64,000 nt of DNA from an uncultured Clostridia bacterium (GTDB taxonomy: Bacteria > Bacillota > Clostridia > UBA1381 > UMGS1253). The notes under the pieces were generated by a model that did no database searches, was not told where the DNA came from, and saw only the letters and a program-made list of their open reading frames with translations. The position numbers were made by a program, and so were the translations under genes. Position 1 is the first letter of the stretch; each line of letters starts with the position of its first letter. The stretch is from positions 62,001 through 126,000 of the forward strand of contig CAKSHP010000003.1 of the NCBI GenBank assembly GCA_934457145.1. Direction: 5' to 3'. Shown piece by piece: positions 34,826-42,603 of the stretch.

Positions 34826-34869
34826 AATACACTTAAATTTTTTACTGTGGGCAGAAAGGCAAAAAAACT

Positions 34870-36222
34870 ATGCAGCAAACAGAAAATAAAATGGGAACGG
34901 CCCCAATGCTTAAGCTGATAATTTCTATGTCTGTGCCGAGCATGCTTTCGATGTTTATTCAGGCACTCTACAACATAGTAGACGGAATATTCGTTGCAAA
35001 TTACAGCCATGCCGGGCTTGAGGCCGTAAATCTTGCGTATCCTATGCAGATGCTTTTAATTTCGGTCGGAGTCGGAACGGGAGTCGGAATAAACTCTCTG
35101 GTATCACGAAGGCTCGGCGCAAAAAAATATGACGAAGCCGACAGTGCGGCAACACACGGCATTTTGCTTTCGGTTTTTTCATGGATTGTTTTTTTAATAA
35201 TTTCACTTACTGCGGTTAAACCGTTTGTTAAGATGATGGGTGCAAGCGGAGCGGTTGCACAAGATTCAATAACATACCTTTCAATAGTGCTCACGGCGTC
35301 GTTCGGTATGTTTGTTCAAATCAGCTGCGAAAAAGTTTTACAGGCAACCGGAAACATGATTTTTCCGATGCTTTTTCAGCTGACGGGCGCCGTTATAAAC
35401 ATAATTTTTGACCCGCTTTTGATTTTCGGAATAGGCATTTTTCCTGAAATGGGAGTTGCGGGAGCAGCTGTTGCAACAGTCGGCGGACAGATTATCGCAA
35501 TGATTTTTTCGGCATGCATTTTGTTTTTTAAAAAGCATGACGTCCGCGTTACGTTTAAAAACTTTAAGTTTGATATAAACGTTATAAAAGAAATTTACAA
35601 AGTCGGTTTTCCGTCGATAATAATGCAGTCTATAGGCAGCGTTTTGGTATCTTCTCTAAACGCAATTTTAATGACTCTCGGCTCCGGAACCGCCGTTAAT
35701 GTGTTCGGAATTTATTTTAAGCTTCAATCGTTTGTTTTTATGCCGGTATTCGGTTTAAACCAGGGGCTTATGCCTATTATGGGATATTCTTACGGCGCAA
35801 GAAACAAAACGCGTCTTATGCAGGCAGTAAAGTTTGGAATTATGATTGCGCTTTGCATTATGGCAGTCGGCGTGGCTGTGTTTATGAGTGTGCCGCAGCT
35901 ATTGTTAAAACTGTTTAATCCGGACGCTGCAATGCTTGCGATGGGAACCGCGGCGCTTAGAATAATTTCTTTGTGCTTTTTGCCGGCGGCTGTCGGAATT
36001 GTTATTTCAACAATGTTTCAGGCAGTCGGCACAGGAGTGTACAGCTTGATAATTTCCGTTTTGCGCCAGTTAATTTTGGTGCTTCCGGTTGCATATATAT
36101 TAAGCAGAGCAATAGGCGTTACGGGAGTATGGTGGGCTTTTCCCATAGCCGAAACCGGCGGACTTGCAGCTTCGATTTTATTTTTGATACACATCTACAA
36201 AACTCGTGTAAAAGGATTGTGA
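34870..36222 (+). CDS. MATE family efflux transporter
   Basis: 450 residues, 12 predicted membrane helices in two repeats. Typical MATE features: PSMLSMFIQALYNIVDGIFV at the first helix, GVGTGVGINSLVSRRLG, and the second-half GLNQGLMPIMGYSYGARN. Exports cationic compounds by Na+ or H+ antiport; substrate unknown. It is followed after one base by the DUF2229 gene, so it is probably co-transcribed with the activase cluster. The long leader upstream suggests regulated expression. Confidence 0.93.
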   Translation: MQQTENKMGTAPMLKLIISMSVPSMLSMFIQALYNIVDGIFVANYSHAGLEAVNLAYPMQMLLISVGVGTGVGINSLVSRRLGAKKYDEADSAATHGILLSVFSWIVFLIISLTAVKPFVKMMGASGAVAQDSITYLSIVLTASFGMFVQISCEKVLQATGNMIFPMLFQLTGAVINIIFDPLLIFGIGIFPEMGVAGAAVATVGGQIIAMIFSACILFFKKHDVRVTFKNFKFDINVIKEIYKVGFPSIIMQSIGSVLVSSLNAILMTLGSGTAVNVFGIYFKLQSFVFMPVFGLNQGLMPIMGYSYGARNKTRLMQAVKFGIMIALCIMAVGVAVFMSVPQLLLKLFNPDAAMLAMGTAALRIISLCFLPAAVGIVISTMFQAVGTGVYSLIISVLRQLILVLPVAYILSRAIGVTGVWWAFPIAETGGLAASILFLIHIYKTRVKGL

Positions 36223-36223
36223 T

Positions 36224-37201
36224 ATGATTATGAAAATAGGTATTCCCAGAGCGCTTTTGTTTTACTACTACTATCCGTTTTGGAAAACTCTTTTTGAAAA
36301 ACTCGGCTGCGAGGTAGTCATCTCCGATGAAACAAACGCAAAGATAATTTCGGAAGGCTCCGCTTCAAGCGTGGCGGAAATTTGCGTTCCGATTAAGATT
36401 TTTAACGGTCACGTGTTAAACCTTTTGGAAAAAGATGTTGATTATGTGTTTGCACCTCAGTTTCACAAAGCCGGCTGCGAATGGTACTGTCCTAAATTTA
36501 TAGGTATCGAAAACCTCAGTCTGTACGGCAGAGAAGAAGAAAGAAACAGGCTTTTAATTCTCGATATGCACACTAAAACAGACGAGATTTATGACTATAA
36601 GTGCTATAAGCCTCTTTTAGAAAAGCTAAACGTTACAAAAAAGGACTTAAAAAATGCGCTTTCGGCAGCAAAAAAGGATTTTGAGGCTTTCAGAAGTGTT
36701 ATGCATGAGGGATATAACGCTTTTGAGGCAATAGATATAACCGAAAAACACGCGGTTATAGAAAAAAAGAAACGACCGCTTACAATTGCACTTTTAGGTT
36801 ATGTATACAATGTGTATGATAATTATGTGAGCATGGATACTATAAAGCGCTTAGAGCAGATGGATGCAAATGTTCTGACATTTGATATGCAGGATGAAAA
36901 AACTCTTATGCCTAACCACAAAGAGCGCAGAGAACCGTTTTGGGTGTTTGCAAGAAAGGTGTATCATGCGGGCTTAAATCTTATAGACAAAGCTGAAATT
37001 GACGGCATAATACACATAACCGCGTTTGGCTGCGGACCGGATTCCATAATCGGAAAGCTTATGGAAATTGAAGCCGTTAAAAAGGGCATACCGTTTATGA
37101 CAATGCGCATAGACGAACACACCGGCGACAACCATGCGCAAACAAGACTTGAGGCTTTTACCGATATGATTAAAATGCGCAAATCCAAAGGAGGTAAATG
37201 A
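36224..37201 (+). CDS. Acyl-CoA dehydratase activase-related protein (DUF2229-like), A
   Basis: 325 residues. KIGIPRALLFYYYYPFWKTL, GCEVVISDETNAKII, CVPIKIFNGHVLNLL and the C-terminal MTMRIDEHTGDNHAQTRLEA are the DUF2229 features normally found fused to BadF/BcrA-type ATPases in proteins of about 1400 residues. Here it is a stand-alone gene. Cysteines at ICVPIK, AGCEWYCP and FGCGPDS could bind an Fe-S cluster. An ATG two codons later (36230) is an equally good start. Probable partner of the two genes that follow; reaction unknown. Confidence 0.8.
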   Translation: MIMKIGIPRALLFYYYYPFWKTLFEKLGCEVVISDETNAKIISEGSASSVAEICVPIKIFNGHVLNLLEKDVDYVFAPQFHKAGCEWYCPKFIGIENLSLYGREEERNRLLILDMHTKTDEIYDYKCYKPLLEKLNVTKKDLKNALSAAKKDFEAFRSVMHEGYNAFEAIDITEKHAVIEKKKRPLTIALLGYVYNVYDNYVSMDTIKRLEQMDANVLTFDMQDEKTLMPNHKERREPFWVFARKVYHAGLNLIDKAEIDGIIHITAFGCGPDSIIGKLMEIEAVKKGIPFMTMRIDEHTGDNHAQTRLEAFTDMIKMRKSKGGK

Positions 37202-37203
37202 GT

Positions 37204-38361
37204 ATGAAAGTATCGTTTCCATATATGGGGCCGGTTATTGCATATAAAAAACTTTTGGAAAATTTAGGTCATGAGGTTATTATGCCGCACAGACCGACTC
37301 AAAAAACATTCGACACGGGAGTTTTGTACAGTCCCGAATTTATATGCTATCCTTTTAAGGTTATGATGGGCACTTATTTTGACGTTTGTCAAAGAGGCGC
37401 CGAGGTTATTATTTCTTCCGGCGGAAGCGGCCCATGCAGAGCGGGAATGTACTGCGAGGTTCACGAAAAAATCTTAAAGGACCAGGGCTATGACGTTCCC
37501 ATAATAGTGTTTGACTCTATTTTTAAAAACCCGAAAAAGTTTTTTTCCCAGCTTAAAATGGTGACGGGCAAAACATCGTTTTTTAAAATAGTAAAATGGG
37601 TGATTATCGCTTCCAAAATGGTAAATCAGTTAGATTTTCTGCAAAGCGAGACAAACAAGCTGCGTGCTTACGAAATAAATAAAGGCGATTTTGAACATTG
37701 CACAAACGAAATCGAAAAACTCTATGATAAGGTTTCAGACTTAAAATCGCTTAAAGAAACATTTAAAAAAGCAAAAGAACTTTTATACGGCGTTAAAATC
37801 GACAAATCAAGACCGCGCATAAGAATAGGCGTTGTCGGCGAGATATACGTTGCAATGGAAAGCGCAACCAACATGAACGTTGAAAAAAGGCTAAACGCCC
37901 TCGGAGCAGAGGTTTACAACATACAAAATATATCAGGCTGGATTAAGCATAATATTATCCCGAAACGGTTTAACCATTCGGAAAGCTGGAAGGCATGGAA
38001 CAAAGCTTTAAAATACAAAACCTGTGCCTGCGGCGGTCATGATATGGAAAACACGGGTTATATAATGGAATTTGCCGAAAAGGGTTTTGACGGGGTTGTG
38101 CATTTAATGCCATTCGGATGTTTGCCCGAGCTTATAACAAGGAGCATCCTCCCCCAGCTCAGCGAGGAATATAACATTCCGGTTCTGACAATGTCGATAG
38201 ATGAGCAAAACGGCGAGGCAAACACGCAAACAAGACTTGAGGCTTTTGTTGACCTTTGCAAAAACAGAACGGCAAAAATGCTGTTGCCTTCAGGCAAAGT
38301 AAAAAAGCCTTCCGAAAGCAATTTATCAAACAAAAAGCAGCCTGTCGGCGCTGCAAAATAA
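37204..38361 (+). CDS. Acyl-CoA dehydratase activase-related protein (DUF2229-like), B
   Basis: 385 residues. MKVSFPYMGPVIAYKKLLEN, VLYSPEFICYPFKVMMGTYF, SGGSGPCRAGMYCEVHEKIL and the C-terminal LTMSIDEQNGEANTQTRLEA parallel the previous protein, making it a diverged paralogue or the second half of the split large protein. Conserved cysteines (ICYPFK, GPCRAGMYC, CACGGHD, FGCLPE) suggest Fe-S binding. ATG at 37204 is preferred: GGAGG lies 10 bases upstream, while the ATG at 37198 overlaps the stop of the previous gene. Basic tail of about 25 residues. Confidence 0.8.
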   Translation: MKVSFPYMGPVIAYKKLLENLGHEVIMPHRPTQKTFDTGVLYSPEFICYPFKVMMGTYFDVCQRGAEVIISSGGSGPCRAGMYCEVHEKILKDQGYDVPIIVFDSIFKNPKKFFSQLKMVTGKTSFFKIVKWVIIASKMVNQLDFLQSETNKLRAYEINKGDFEHCTNEIEKLYDKVSDLKSLKETFKKAKELLYGVKIDKSRPRIRIGVVGEIYVAMESATNMNVEKRLNALGAEVYNIQNISGWIKHNIIPKRFNHSESWKAWNKALKYKTCACGGHDMENTGYIMEFAEKGFDGVVHLMPFGCLPELITRSILPQLSEEYNIPVLTMSIDEQNGEANTQTRLEAFVDLCKNRTAKMLLPSGKVKKPSESNLSNKKQPVGAAK

Positions 38362-38390
38362 CTGCGTTTTTCCAAAAATGAGAAAGGTAT

Positions 38391-39362
38391 GTGAAAAATA
38401 TGAAAATATACATCGGAATTGATACAGGCTCCGTAAGTACAAACGTTATTGCTTTAGACGAAAACTGCGAAGTCATATTCGAAGAATATATCAGAACCAA
38501 AGGTCAGCCGATAAATTCGGTTAAAGAAGGCATGACGCTTTTAAAAAACTTTTTAAAAGACAAAAATGCCGAGGTCTGCGGCGTTGGCGTAACCGGCTCG
38601 GGCAGACAGATGATCGGACTCATGGTCGGTGCGGACTGCATCAAAAACGAAATAACCGCCCACGCTGCGGCAACAATTCATTACCACAGCGATGTTTCAA
38701 CAATTTTTGAAATCGGCGGACAGGATTCAAAAATTATTATTGTTCGCGACGGAGTTGTGACAGATTTTTCGATGAACACAGTCTGTGCTGCCGGAACGGG
38801 TTCGTTTTTGGACCATCAGGCAGAGCGTTTGGGCGTTGATATAACAAATTTCGGCGATCTGGCGCTTTCTGCGCAAAATGAAGTGCGCATAGCCGGAAGA
38901 TGCACGGTTTTTGCCGAGTCTGACATGATTGCAAAGCAGCAGTACGGCTATTCCAAAGCCGATATTATAAAAGGTCTGTGTGACGCATTGGTCAGAAACT
39001 ATTTAAACAACCTCGGACGCGGCAAGGTTTTGGAGCCTCCGTTTGTGTTCCAGGGCGGTGTTGCGGCAAACAAAGGTATTGTTGCGGCATTTGAAGAGCA
39101 GGTCGGCTCAAAAATCATCATTCCGAAACACTTTAACGTTATGGGCGCTATAGGTATGGCGCTTATGGCAAAAAATCAAACCGAACAAAGCGGAAAAAAG
39201 TCAAACTTCAAAGGCTTTGAATTTATTGATTTGGAATTTACGCCGAAAAGCTTTGAATGCAGCGGCTGCAGCAATGCCTGCGAGGTTATAAAAGTTATGG
39301 TCGACGGAAAAGTTGCTGCAATGTGGGGCGACAAATGCGGCAAGTGGAGTTCGTCTATATAA
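38391..39362 (+). CDS. Acyl-CoA dehydratase activase (BadF/BadG/BcrA/BcrD ATPase family)
   Basis: 323 residues. ASKHA ATPase motifs: IYIGIDTGSVSTNVIALDEN, GVTGSGRQMIGLM, EIGGQDSKIIIV, the cluster-binding cysteines in NTVCAAGTGSFLDHQ and IAGRCTVFAESDMIAKQQ, and FQGGVAANKGIV. The family uses ATP hydrolysis to inject a low-potential electron into 2-hydroxyacyl-CoA dehydratases or benzoyl-CoA reductases via a dimer-bridging [4Fe-4S] cluster. A C-terminal extension of about 55 residues has an extra cysteine motif CSGCSNACEV. No dehydratase subunits are recognisable nearby other than the DUF2229 proteins. Ends at a strong terminator. Confidence 0.88.
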   Translation: MKNMKIYIGIDTGSVSTNVIALDENCEVIFEEYIRTKGQPINSVKEGMTLLKNFLKDKNAEVCGVGVTGSGRQMIGLMVGADCIKNEITAHAAATIHYHSDVSTIFEIGGQDSKIIIVRDGVVTDFSMNTVCAAGTGSFLDHQAERLGVDITNFGDLALSAQNEVRIAGRCTVFAESDMIAKQQYGYSKADIIKGLCDALVRNYLNNLGRGKVLEPPFVFQGGVAANKGIVAAFEEQVGSKIIIPKHFNVMGAIGMALMAKNQTEQSGKKSNFKGFEFIDLEFTPKSFECSGCSNACEVIKVMVDGKVAAMWGDKCGKWSSSI

Positions 39363-39394
39363 ATTAAGTTTATTAAGAAAAATATGTCATTAAT

Positions 39395-39434
39395 AAAAAA
39401 ACGCAAGACTTATAAAAGGTCTTGCGTTTTTTTT
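39395..39434 (+). terminator. Rho-independent terminator of the activase operon
   Basis: 11-bp stem AAACGCAAGAC / GTCTTGCGTTT with a 10-base loop and T8 tail. Confidence 0.93.
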
Positions 39435-39646
39435 GCTTTATATTATATTTTTAAAGAATTTGACAATTATTTATAAAATACCGATACTTTATTTAGCGGC
39501 AAAAAATTTTTATCCCTCATCTGCATTTTTTTGTTGGTTTATCCTTGCATAAAATAATTACGTTCACATTTTTACAGATTGCAGCATATTATGACACTGC
39601 ATGACAATTTTTTCATGCTAAATTATTATGAAAGGATTTTGATTTT

Positions 39647-39838
39647 GTGGACTACGATAAAATGTGTATGATACCGGGATATGCTTATGTTCCGACGCAA
39701 AGATTTTCCAATGTTTACGATGCCGAAAAAGCTCTTGATCGCGGCACGGTTTTTGCCGCGCTTGATATTTCTATGGAGCAGTACGGCAAAGAGGATTTAT
39801 CCGAATGCGAAAACTATATTAAGGAGGCAGACAAGTGA
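39647..39838 (+). CDS. cotJA: Spore coat-associated protein CotJA
   Basis: 63 residues. MIPGYAYVPTQRFSNVYDAE and the downstream ALDRGTVFAALDISMEQY are characteristic of CotJA. In Bacillus cotJABC is transcribed in the mother cell under sigma-E. GTG start with GAAAGGA about 10 bases upstream. The 210 bases before it contain a TTGACA at 39460-39465 and a GCATGA/TCATGC hairpin around 39599-39617, but no convincing sigma-E promoter could be assigned by eye. The stop overlaps the cotJB start. Confidence 0.9.
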   Translation: MDYDKMCMIPGYAYVPTQRFSNVYDAEKALDRGTVFAALDISMEQYGKEDLSECENYIKEADK

Positions 39839-40104
39839 TGCTTAATACTTCCGAACGCGCAAAAGATTTAAAAACAGTGCAGAAATACATGTTTGCGGCA
39901 TACGATCTGCAGCTCTTTTTAGACACTCATCCAAACGATTCCGAAGCTCTTAAAATGTATTCTGATGTTGTAAAAAAAGCAGAAGATGCCAAGGCGGATT
40001 TTGAAAAGCGTTACGGGCCTTTGTCGGCATTTTCGGCAGCATATGATACCCAAAACTGGCAGTGGAATGAAAATCCATGGCCCTGGGATAATGCAGATAA
40101 TTAA
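39838..40104 (+). CDS. cotJB: Spore coat protein CotJB
   Basis: 88 residues. QKYMFAAYDLQLFLDTHPND and a tryptophan/asparagine-rich end, NWQWNENPWPWDNA, are the CotJB hallmarks. A GTG three bases upstream (39835) is an alternative start; AGGAGG serves both. Expected to be assembled with CotJC in the inner spore coat. Confidence 0.92.
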   Translation: MLNTSERAKDLKTVQKYMFAAYDLQLFLDTHPNDSEALKMYSDVVKKAEDAKADFEKRYGPLSAFSAAYDTQNWQWNENPWPWDNADN

Positions 40105-40125
40105 TAAAGAAAGGAAATCAGTTAA

Positions 40126-40707
40126 ATGTTTAAATATGATAAATTTTTGCAATACCCTGTAAACATAAAAAATCCAAACCCAAAACTGGCGGCGTTTATT
40201 ATAAGCCAATACGGCGGACCGCACGGCGAAGCCGGAGCCGCAATGAGATATTTGTCGCAGCGTTTTGAAATGCCCAACGAAGTGACCAAATCCACATTAA
40301 CGGATATCGGAAACGAAGAGCTTGGACACCTCGAGATGGTCGGAACAATCGTTCATCAGCTTTGTAAAAATGCAACAACAACTCAAATTGAAAACAGCCC
40401 CATGGCGGCATATTTTATAGACCATGGCAAGGGGGTGTATCCTGCTGCGGCAGCCGGTACGCCTTTCAGTGCACAGACGCTTGCCGTCAGCGGCGATCCT
40501 ATAACGGATCTTGTTGAGGATCTTGCAGCAGAGCAGAAGGCGCGTGCAACATATGACAATATTTTACGCGTGTGTGACGATCCGGATGTGCGCGATGTGA
40601 TAAAATTTTTGCGCGAGCGCGAAATCGTTCATTTCCAGCGTTTCGGAGAAGCTTTAGACTATGTTCAAAACCGCCCGAAACAAAAAAAGTTTTTTATAGG
40701 AAAATAA
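40126..40707 (+). CDS. cotJC: Spore coat protein CotJC / manganese catalase family
   Basis: 193 residues, ferritin-like four-helix bundle. Metal-ligand helices are visible as GPHGEAGAAMRYLSQ, IGNEELGHLEMVGTI, DLAAEQKARATYDNI and REREIVHFQRFGE, the di-manganese catalase pattern. In Bacillus CotJC is a coat protein with manganese catalase ancestry. Last gene of the operon, followed by a terminator. Presence of cotJABC implies that this organism sporulates or descends from a sporulator. Confidence 0.94.
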   Translation: MFKYDKFLQYPVNIKNPNPKLAAFIISQYGGPHGEAGAAMRYLSQRFEMPNEVTKSTLTDIGNEELGHLEMVGTIVHQLCKNATTTQIENSPMAAYFIDHGKGVYPAAAAGTPFSAQTLAVSGDPITDLVEDLAAEQKARATYDNILRVCDDPDVRDVIKFLREREIVHFQRFGEALDYVQNRPKQKKFFIGK

Positions 40708-40718
40708 AAATATAACTA

Positions 40719-40770
40719 AAAAGCAGAGCATGTTTTAAATCCGGCGGTTTTGATATGCTCTGCTTTTATT
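40719..40770 (+). terminator. Terminator of the cotJ operon
   Basis: 13-bp stem AAAAGCAGAGCAT / ATGCTCTGCTTTT with a 22-base loop, then ATTTGC. Confidence 0.8.
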
Positions 40771-41060
40771 TGCTTTGCTTTTTCGCGTTTGGGGAAGATA
40801 TCCCGGCTTATCTGTTTTCTTTTTTTTAGCAGAGGTTTTTACATAATTATTAATATCTTCAGGCGATGTTTTATCTTCTCGCACAGGCAATAAAGAGCAA
40901 AACCCACCGGACTTTATGCTCTGTTGCCCGTCGTGACACGGCAGATTTTTTATCCCATATTCCGACATCAAAATTCGCACAGATACAAAAATTCGCGTTT
41001 TTTAATTTTGTTGAATAAAAACAGCTGTTGATTTAATTTCTCTTGAATATTTTTTTTTGC
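40771..41060. other. Intergenic stretch with only a doubtful ORF
   Basis: About 290 bases between the cotJ terminator and the repeat region. A reverse-strand frame of about 80 codons (40735-40980) runs into the cotJ terminator, has no ribosome site and is lysine-rich without recognisable domains. I treat it as non-coding or a gene remnant. Confidence 0.5.
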
Positions 41061-41265
41061 TATGATATAATAGTTATGGTATAATATATGTATAAAATTT
41101 TGCAGAACAAGCATTTTTATTTATGATATAATAAATGCATAAAGTCTTGCAGAGCAAGCCTTTGCGGCGCTGCCGCCCGTGCTTTGCACTAATGCATAAT
41201 TGAATTGCTTCTTAAAAATGCTCTTGCAAGCAAGCATTTTTATTCATGATATAATACAATAGACA
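41061..41265 (+). repeat. Reiterated promoter-like repeat upstream of the LytTR regulator
   Basis: Three copies of an ATGATATAATA-type element occur at 41062, 41123 and 41246. Two of them are preceded by the same GCATTTTTATT(T/C) block (41111 and 41234), and related TTGCAGA(A/G)CAAGC or TTGCAAGCAAGC blocks occur at 41100, 41146 and 41224. Each copy contains a -10-like TATAAT. A GCGGC/GCCGC hairpin lies at 41164-41176. Confidence 0.7.
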
Positions 41266-41294
41266 CTGCATATAAAAAAAGACGGAGATTATTT

Positions 41295-42086
41295 ATGAAA
41301 ATTGAATTGCAAAAGCAGGCTCTCGAATTGTCGAAAAGGATTATTGAAGAATGGTATTTGGGACATACAGACGAACTTATACCGCTTCTTGACGACAATG
41401 TCAGCTGGATTGGCGCAACGGCAAATCAGTTTTACCGGGGCATAAAAAATGTTACCGCCAAATTAACCAGCGTCAGTCGGAAGATCATGCCCTGCGATGT
41501 TTCGGAGGAGAATTGGTTTATTGCAGACAAAGGTTCTGACTGGTGTCTTTGCATTGGAAAATACATATGGACTTTGATTAATGAAAAGCAATATTTGCAA
41601 GAACCTCAGAGAGCGACCTTTTTGTGGAAACAGTCGGGAAAAAATTTAAAAATAGTGCATATGCATGTTTCAAACGTGATGCACTATTTGGAAAAAGACG
41701 AAGAATTTCCCGTAATTGCGTCGCTGCGCAATTACAACTACGTTCAAAAGAAACTTTCCGAAAGAATGCGAATTCTTCATATTATGACAACCGAATATGA
41801 GTATCACCTGTTGGGACTGGACAGCGTTTGTTATATTGAAGCCTCAAAGGAAAACCTTTTGGTACACACAAATGACAAAACATACCGGATTCATGAAGGT
41901 ATCGGCGCATTTGTAGAGAAAAACTGCCCCGACTTTATATTTGTTCACCGAAGCTATGCTGTGAATTCTGACTGGATAAAAACCGTAACACCCTCTGAGG
42001 TTATTTTGATAAACGGCGAAAAAATGGCAATTTCAAGGCAACGATACAAAATTATATGTGAAAAGCTGAAAGAAATTTTTAATTAA
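41295..42086 (+). CDS. LytTR-family transcriptional regulator with N-terminal NTF2/SnoaL-like domain
   Basis: 263 residues. Residues 1-130 look like an NTF2/SnoaL-like pocket domain (IIEEWYLGHTDELIPLLDDN, WIGATANQFYRGI) instead of a response-regulator receiver. Residues about 165-263 are a LytTR DNA-binding domain: VCYIEASKENLLVHTNDKTY, FIFVHRSYAVNSDWI and INGEKMAISRQRYKII. LytTR proteins bind paired direct repeats and often control bacteriocin and virulence loci. No phosphoacceptor aspartate domain, so regulation may be by a small ligand in the NTF2 pocket (inference). It is the first gene of the long + strand locus and sits right behind the triplicated repeat, a plausible operator. Confidence 0.85.
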   Translation: MKIELQKQALELSKRIIEEWYLGHTDELIPLLDDNVSWIGATANQFYRGIKNVTAKLTSVSRKIMPCDVSEENWFIADKGSDWCLCIGKYIWTLINEKQYLQEPQRATFLWKQSGKNLKIVHMHVSNVMHYLEKDEEFPVIASLRNYNYVQKKLSERMRILHIMTTEYEYHLLGLDSVCYIEASKENLLVHTNDKTYRIHEGIGAFVEKNCPDFIFVHRSYAVNSDWIKTVTPSEVILINGEKMAISRQRYKIICEKLKEIFN

Positions 42087-42150
42087 TCATGAGGTTAATA
42101 ACGCAAAGGCTCTTTTCGCGCCGGCCTCCGAAAGATTTAACCGCCCATGA

Positions 42151-42182
42151 ATTTATTATAAATACAAAGCTTTATAATAAAT
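42151..42182. repeat. Perfect 12-bp inverted repeat between the regulator and the STAS gene
   Basis: ATTTATTATAAA (42151-42162) and TTTATAATAAAT (42171-42182) around an 8-base spacer. The right arm contains TATAAT at 42173-42178. It lies 100 bases before the STAS gene and has no T-tract, so it looks like an operator over a promoter rather than a terminator. Confidence 0.7.
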
Positions 42183-42281
42183 ACAGCCGGGTGCAGCAAT
42201 CTCTTATCGTTTACTTTCCTGCGGATAGGAGAAATTTAATTACTGTTTGTGCCGGTGCAGGGCGGCAGAATGGAGATTAAT

Positions 42282-42578
42282 ATGGAAATCAAAAAAATCA
42301 AAGACAACACTACACTTACAATAGAGCTTGAAGGCAGACTCGATACGGTATCTGCTCCGCAGCTTGAAACCGAACTAAAAAAAAGCATAGCCGGAATAGA
42401 AACACTTATATTCGATTTTATGAATCTGGAGTATCTTTCTTCTGCCGGACTGCGCGTTTTGCTTGCTTCCCAGAAGGTTATGAACAGACAGGGACAAATG
42501 AAAATAAAAAATGTTAACGCTACTATTACAGATATTTTCGAGGTGACGGGTTTTTCCGAAATACTTACCATTGAATGA
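42282..42578 (+). CDS. STAS-domain anti-sigma factor antagonist
   Basis: 98 residues, single STAS domain: LTIELEGRLDTVSAPQLETE, IFDFMNLEYLSSAGLRVLL and FEVTGFSEILTI. S54 in YLSSAGL aligns with the serine phosphorylated in SpoIIAA and RsbV. It would be phosphorylated by an RsbW-like kinase and dephosphorylated by a PP2C phosphatase, both encoded in the same operon (43485-47351). The ATG at 42282 is chosen (GGAG at 7 bases); a GTG at 42249 is less good. Confidence 0.92.
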   Translation: MEIKKIKDNTTLTIELEGRLDTVSAPQLETELKKSIAGIETLIFDFMNLEYLSSAGLRVLLASQKVMNRQGQMKIKNVNATITDIFEVTGFSEILTIE

Positions 42579-42603
42579 CAAACAGCAGCCGGGAGAAATA
42601 ATT

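Larger units (their letters stand above)
34272..34869. other. Divergent intergenic region (598 bases) between the QueG-like operon and the MATE gene
   Basis: Very AT-rich from 34380 to 34620, with no ORF. It holds a good + promoter at 34631-34659 and a long structured leader at 34674-34825 (listed separately). A convincing - strand promoter for the Fe-S operon was not identified. Confidence 0.7.

Noticed and set aside
40735..40980. 81-codon reverse-strand frame between cotJC and the LytTR regulator
   Set aside because: It runs into the cotJ terminator, lacks a ribosome site and has no recognisable domain; at most a remnant.
42089..42280. 63-codon frame between the LytTR and STAS genes
   Set aside because: It spans the perfect inverted repeat, has no good ribosome site and an unlikely amino-acid composition.
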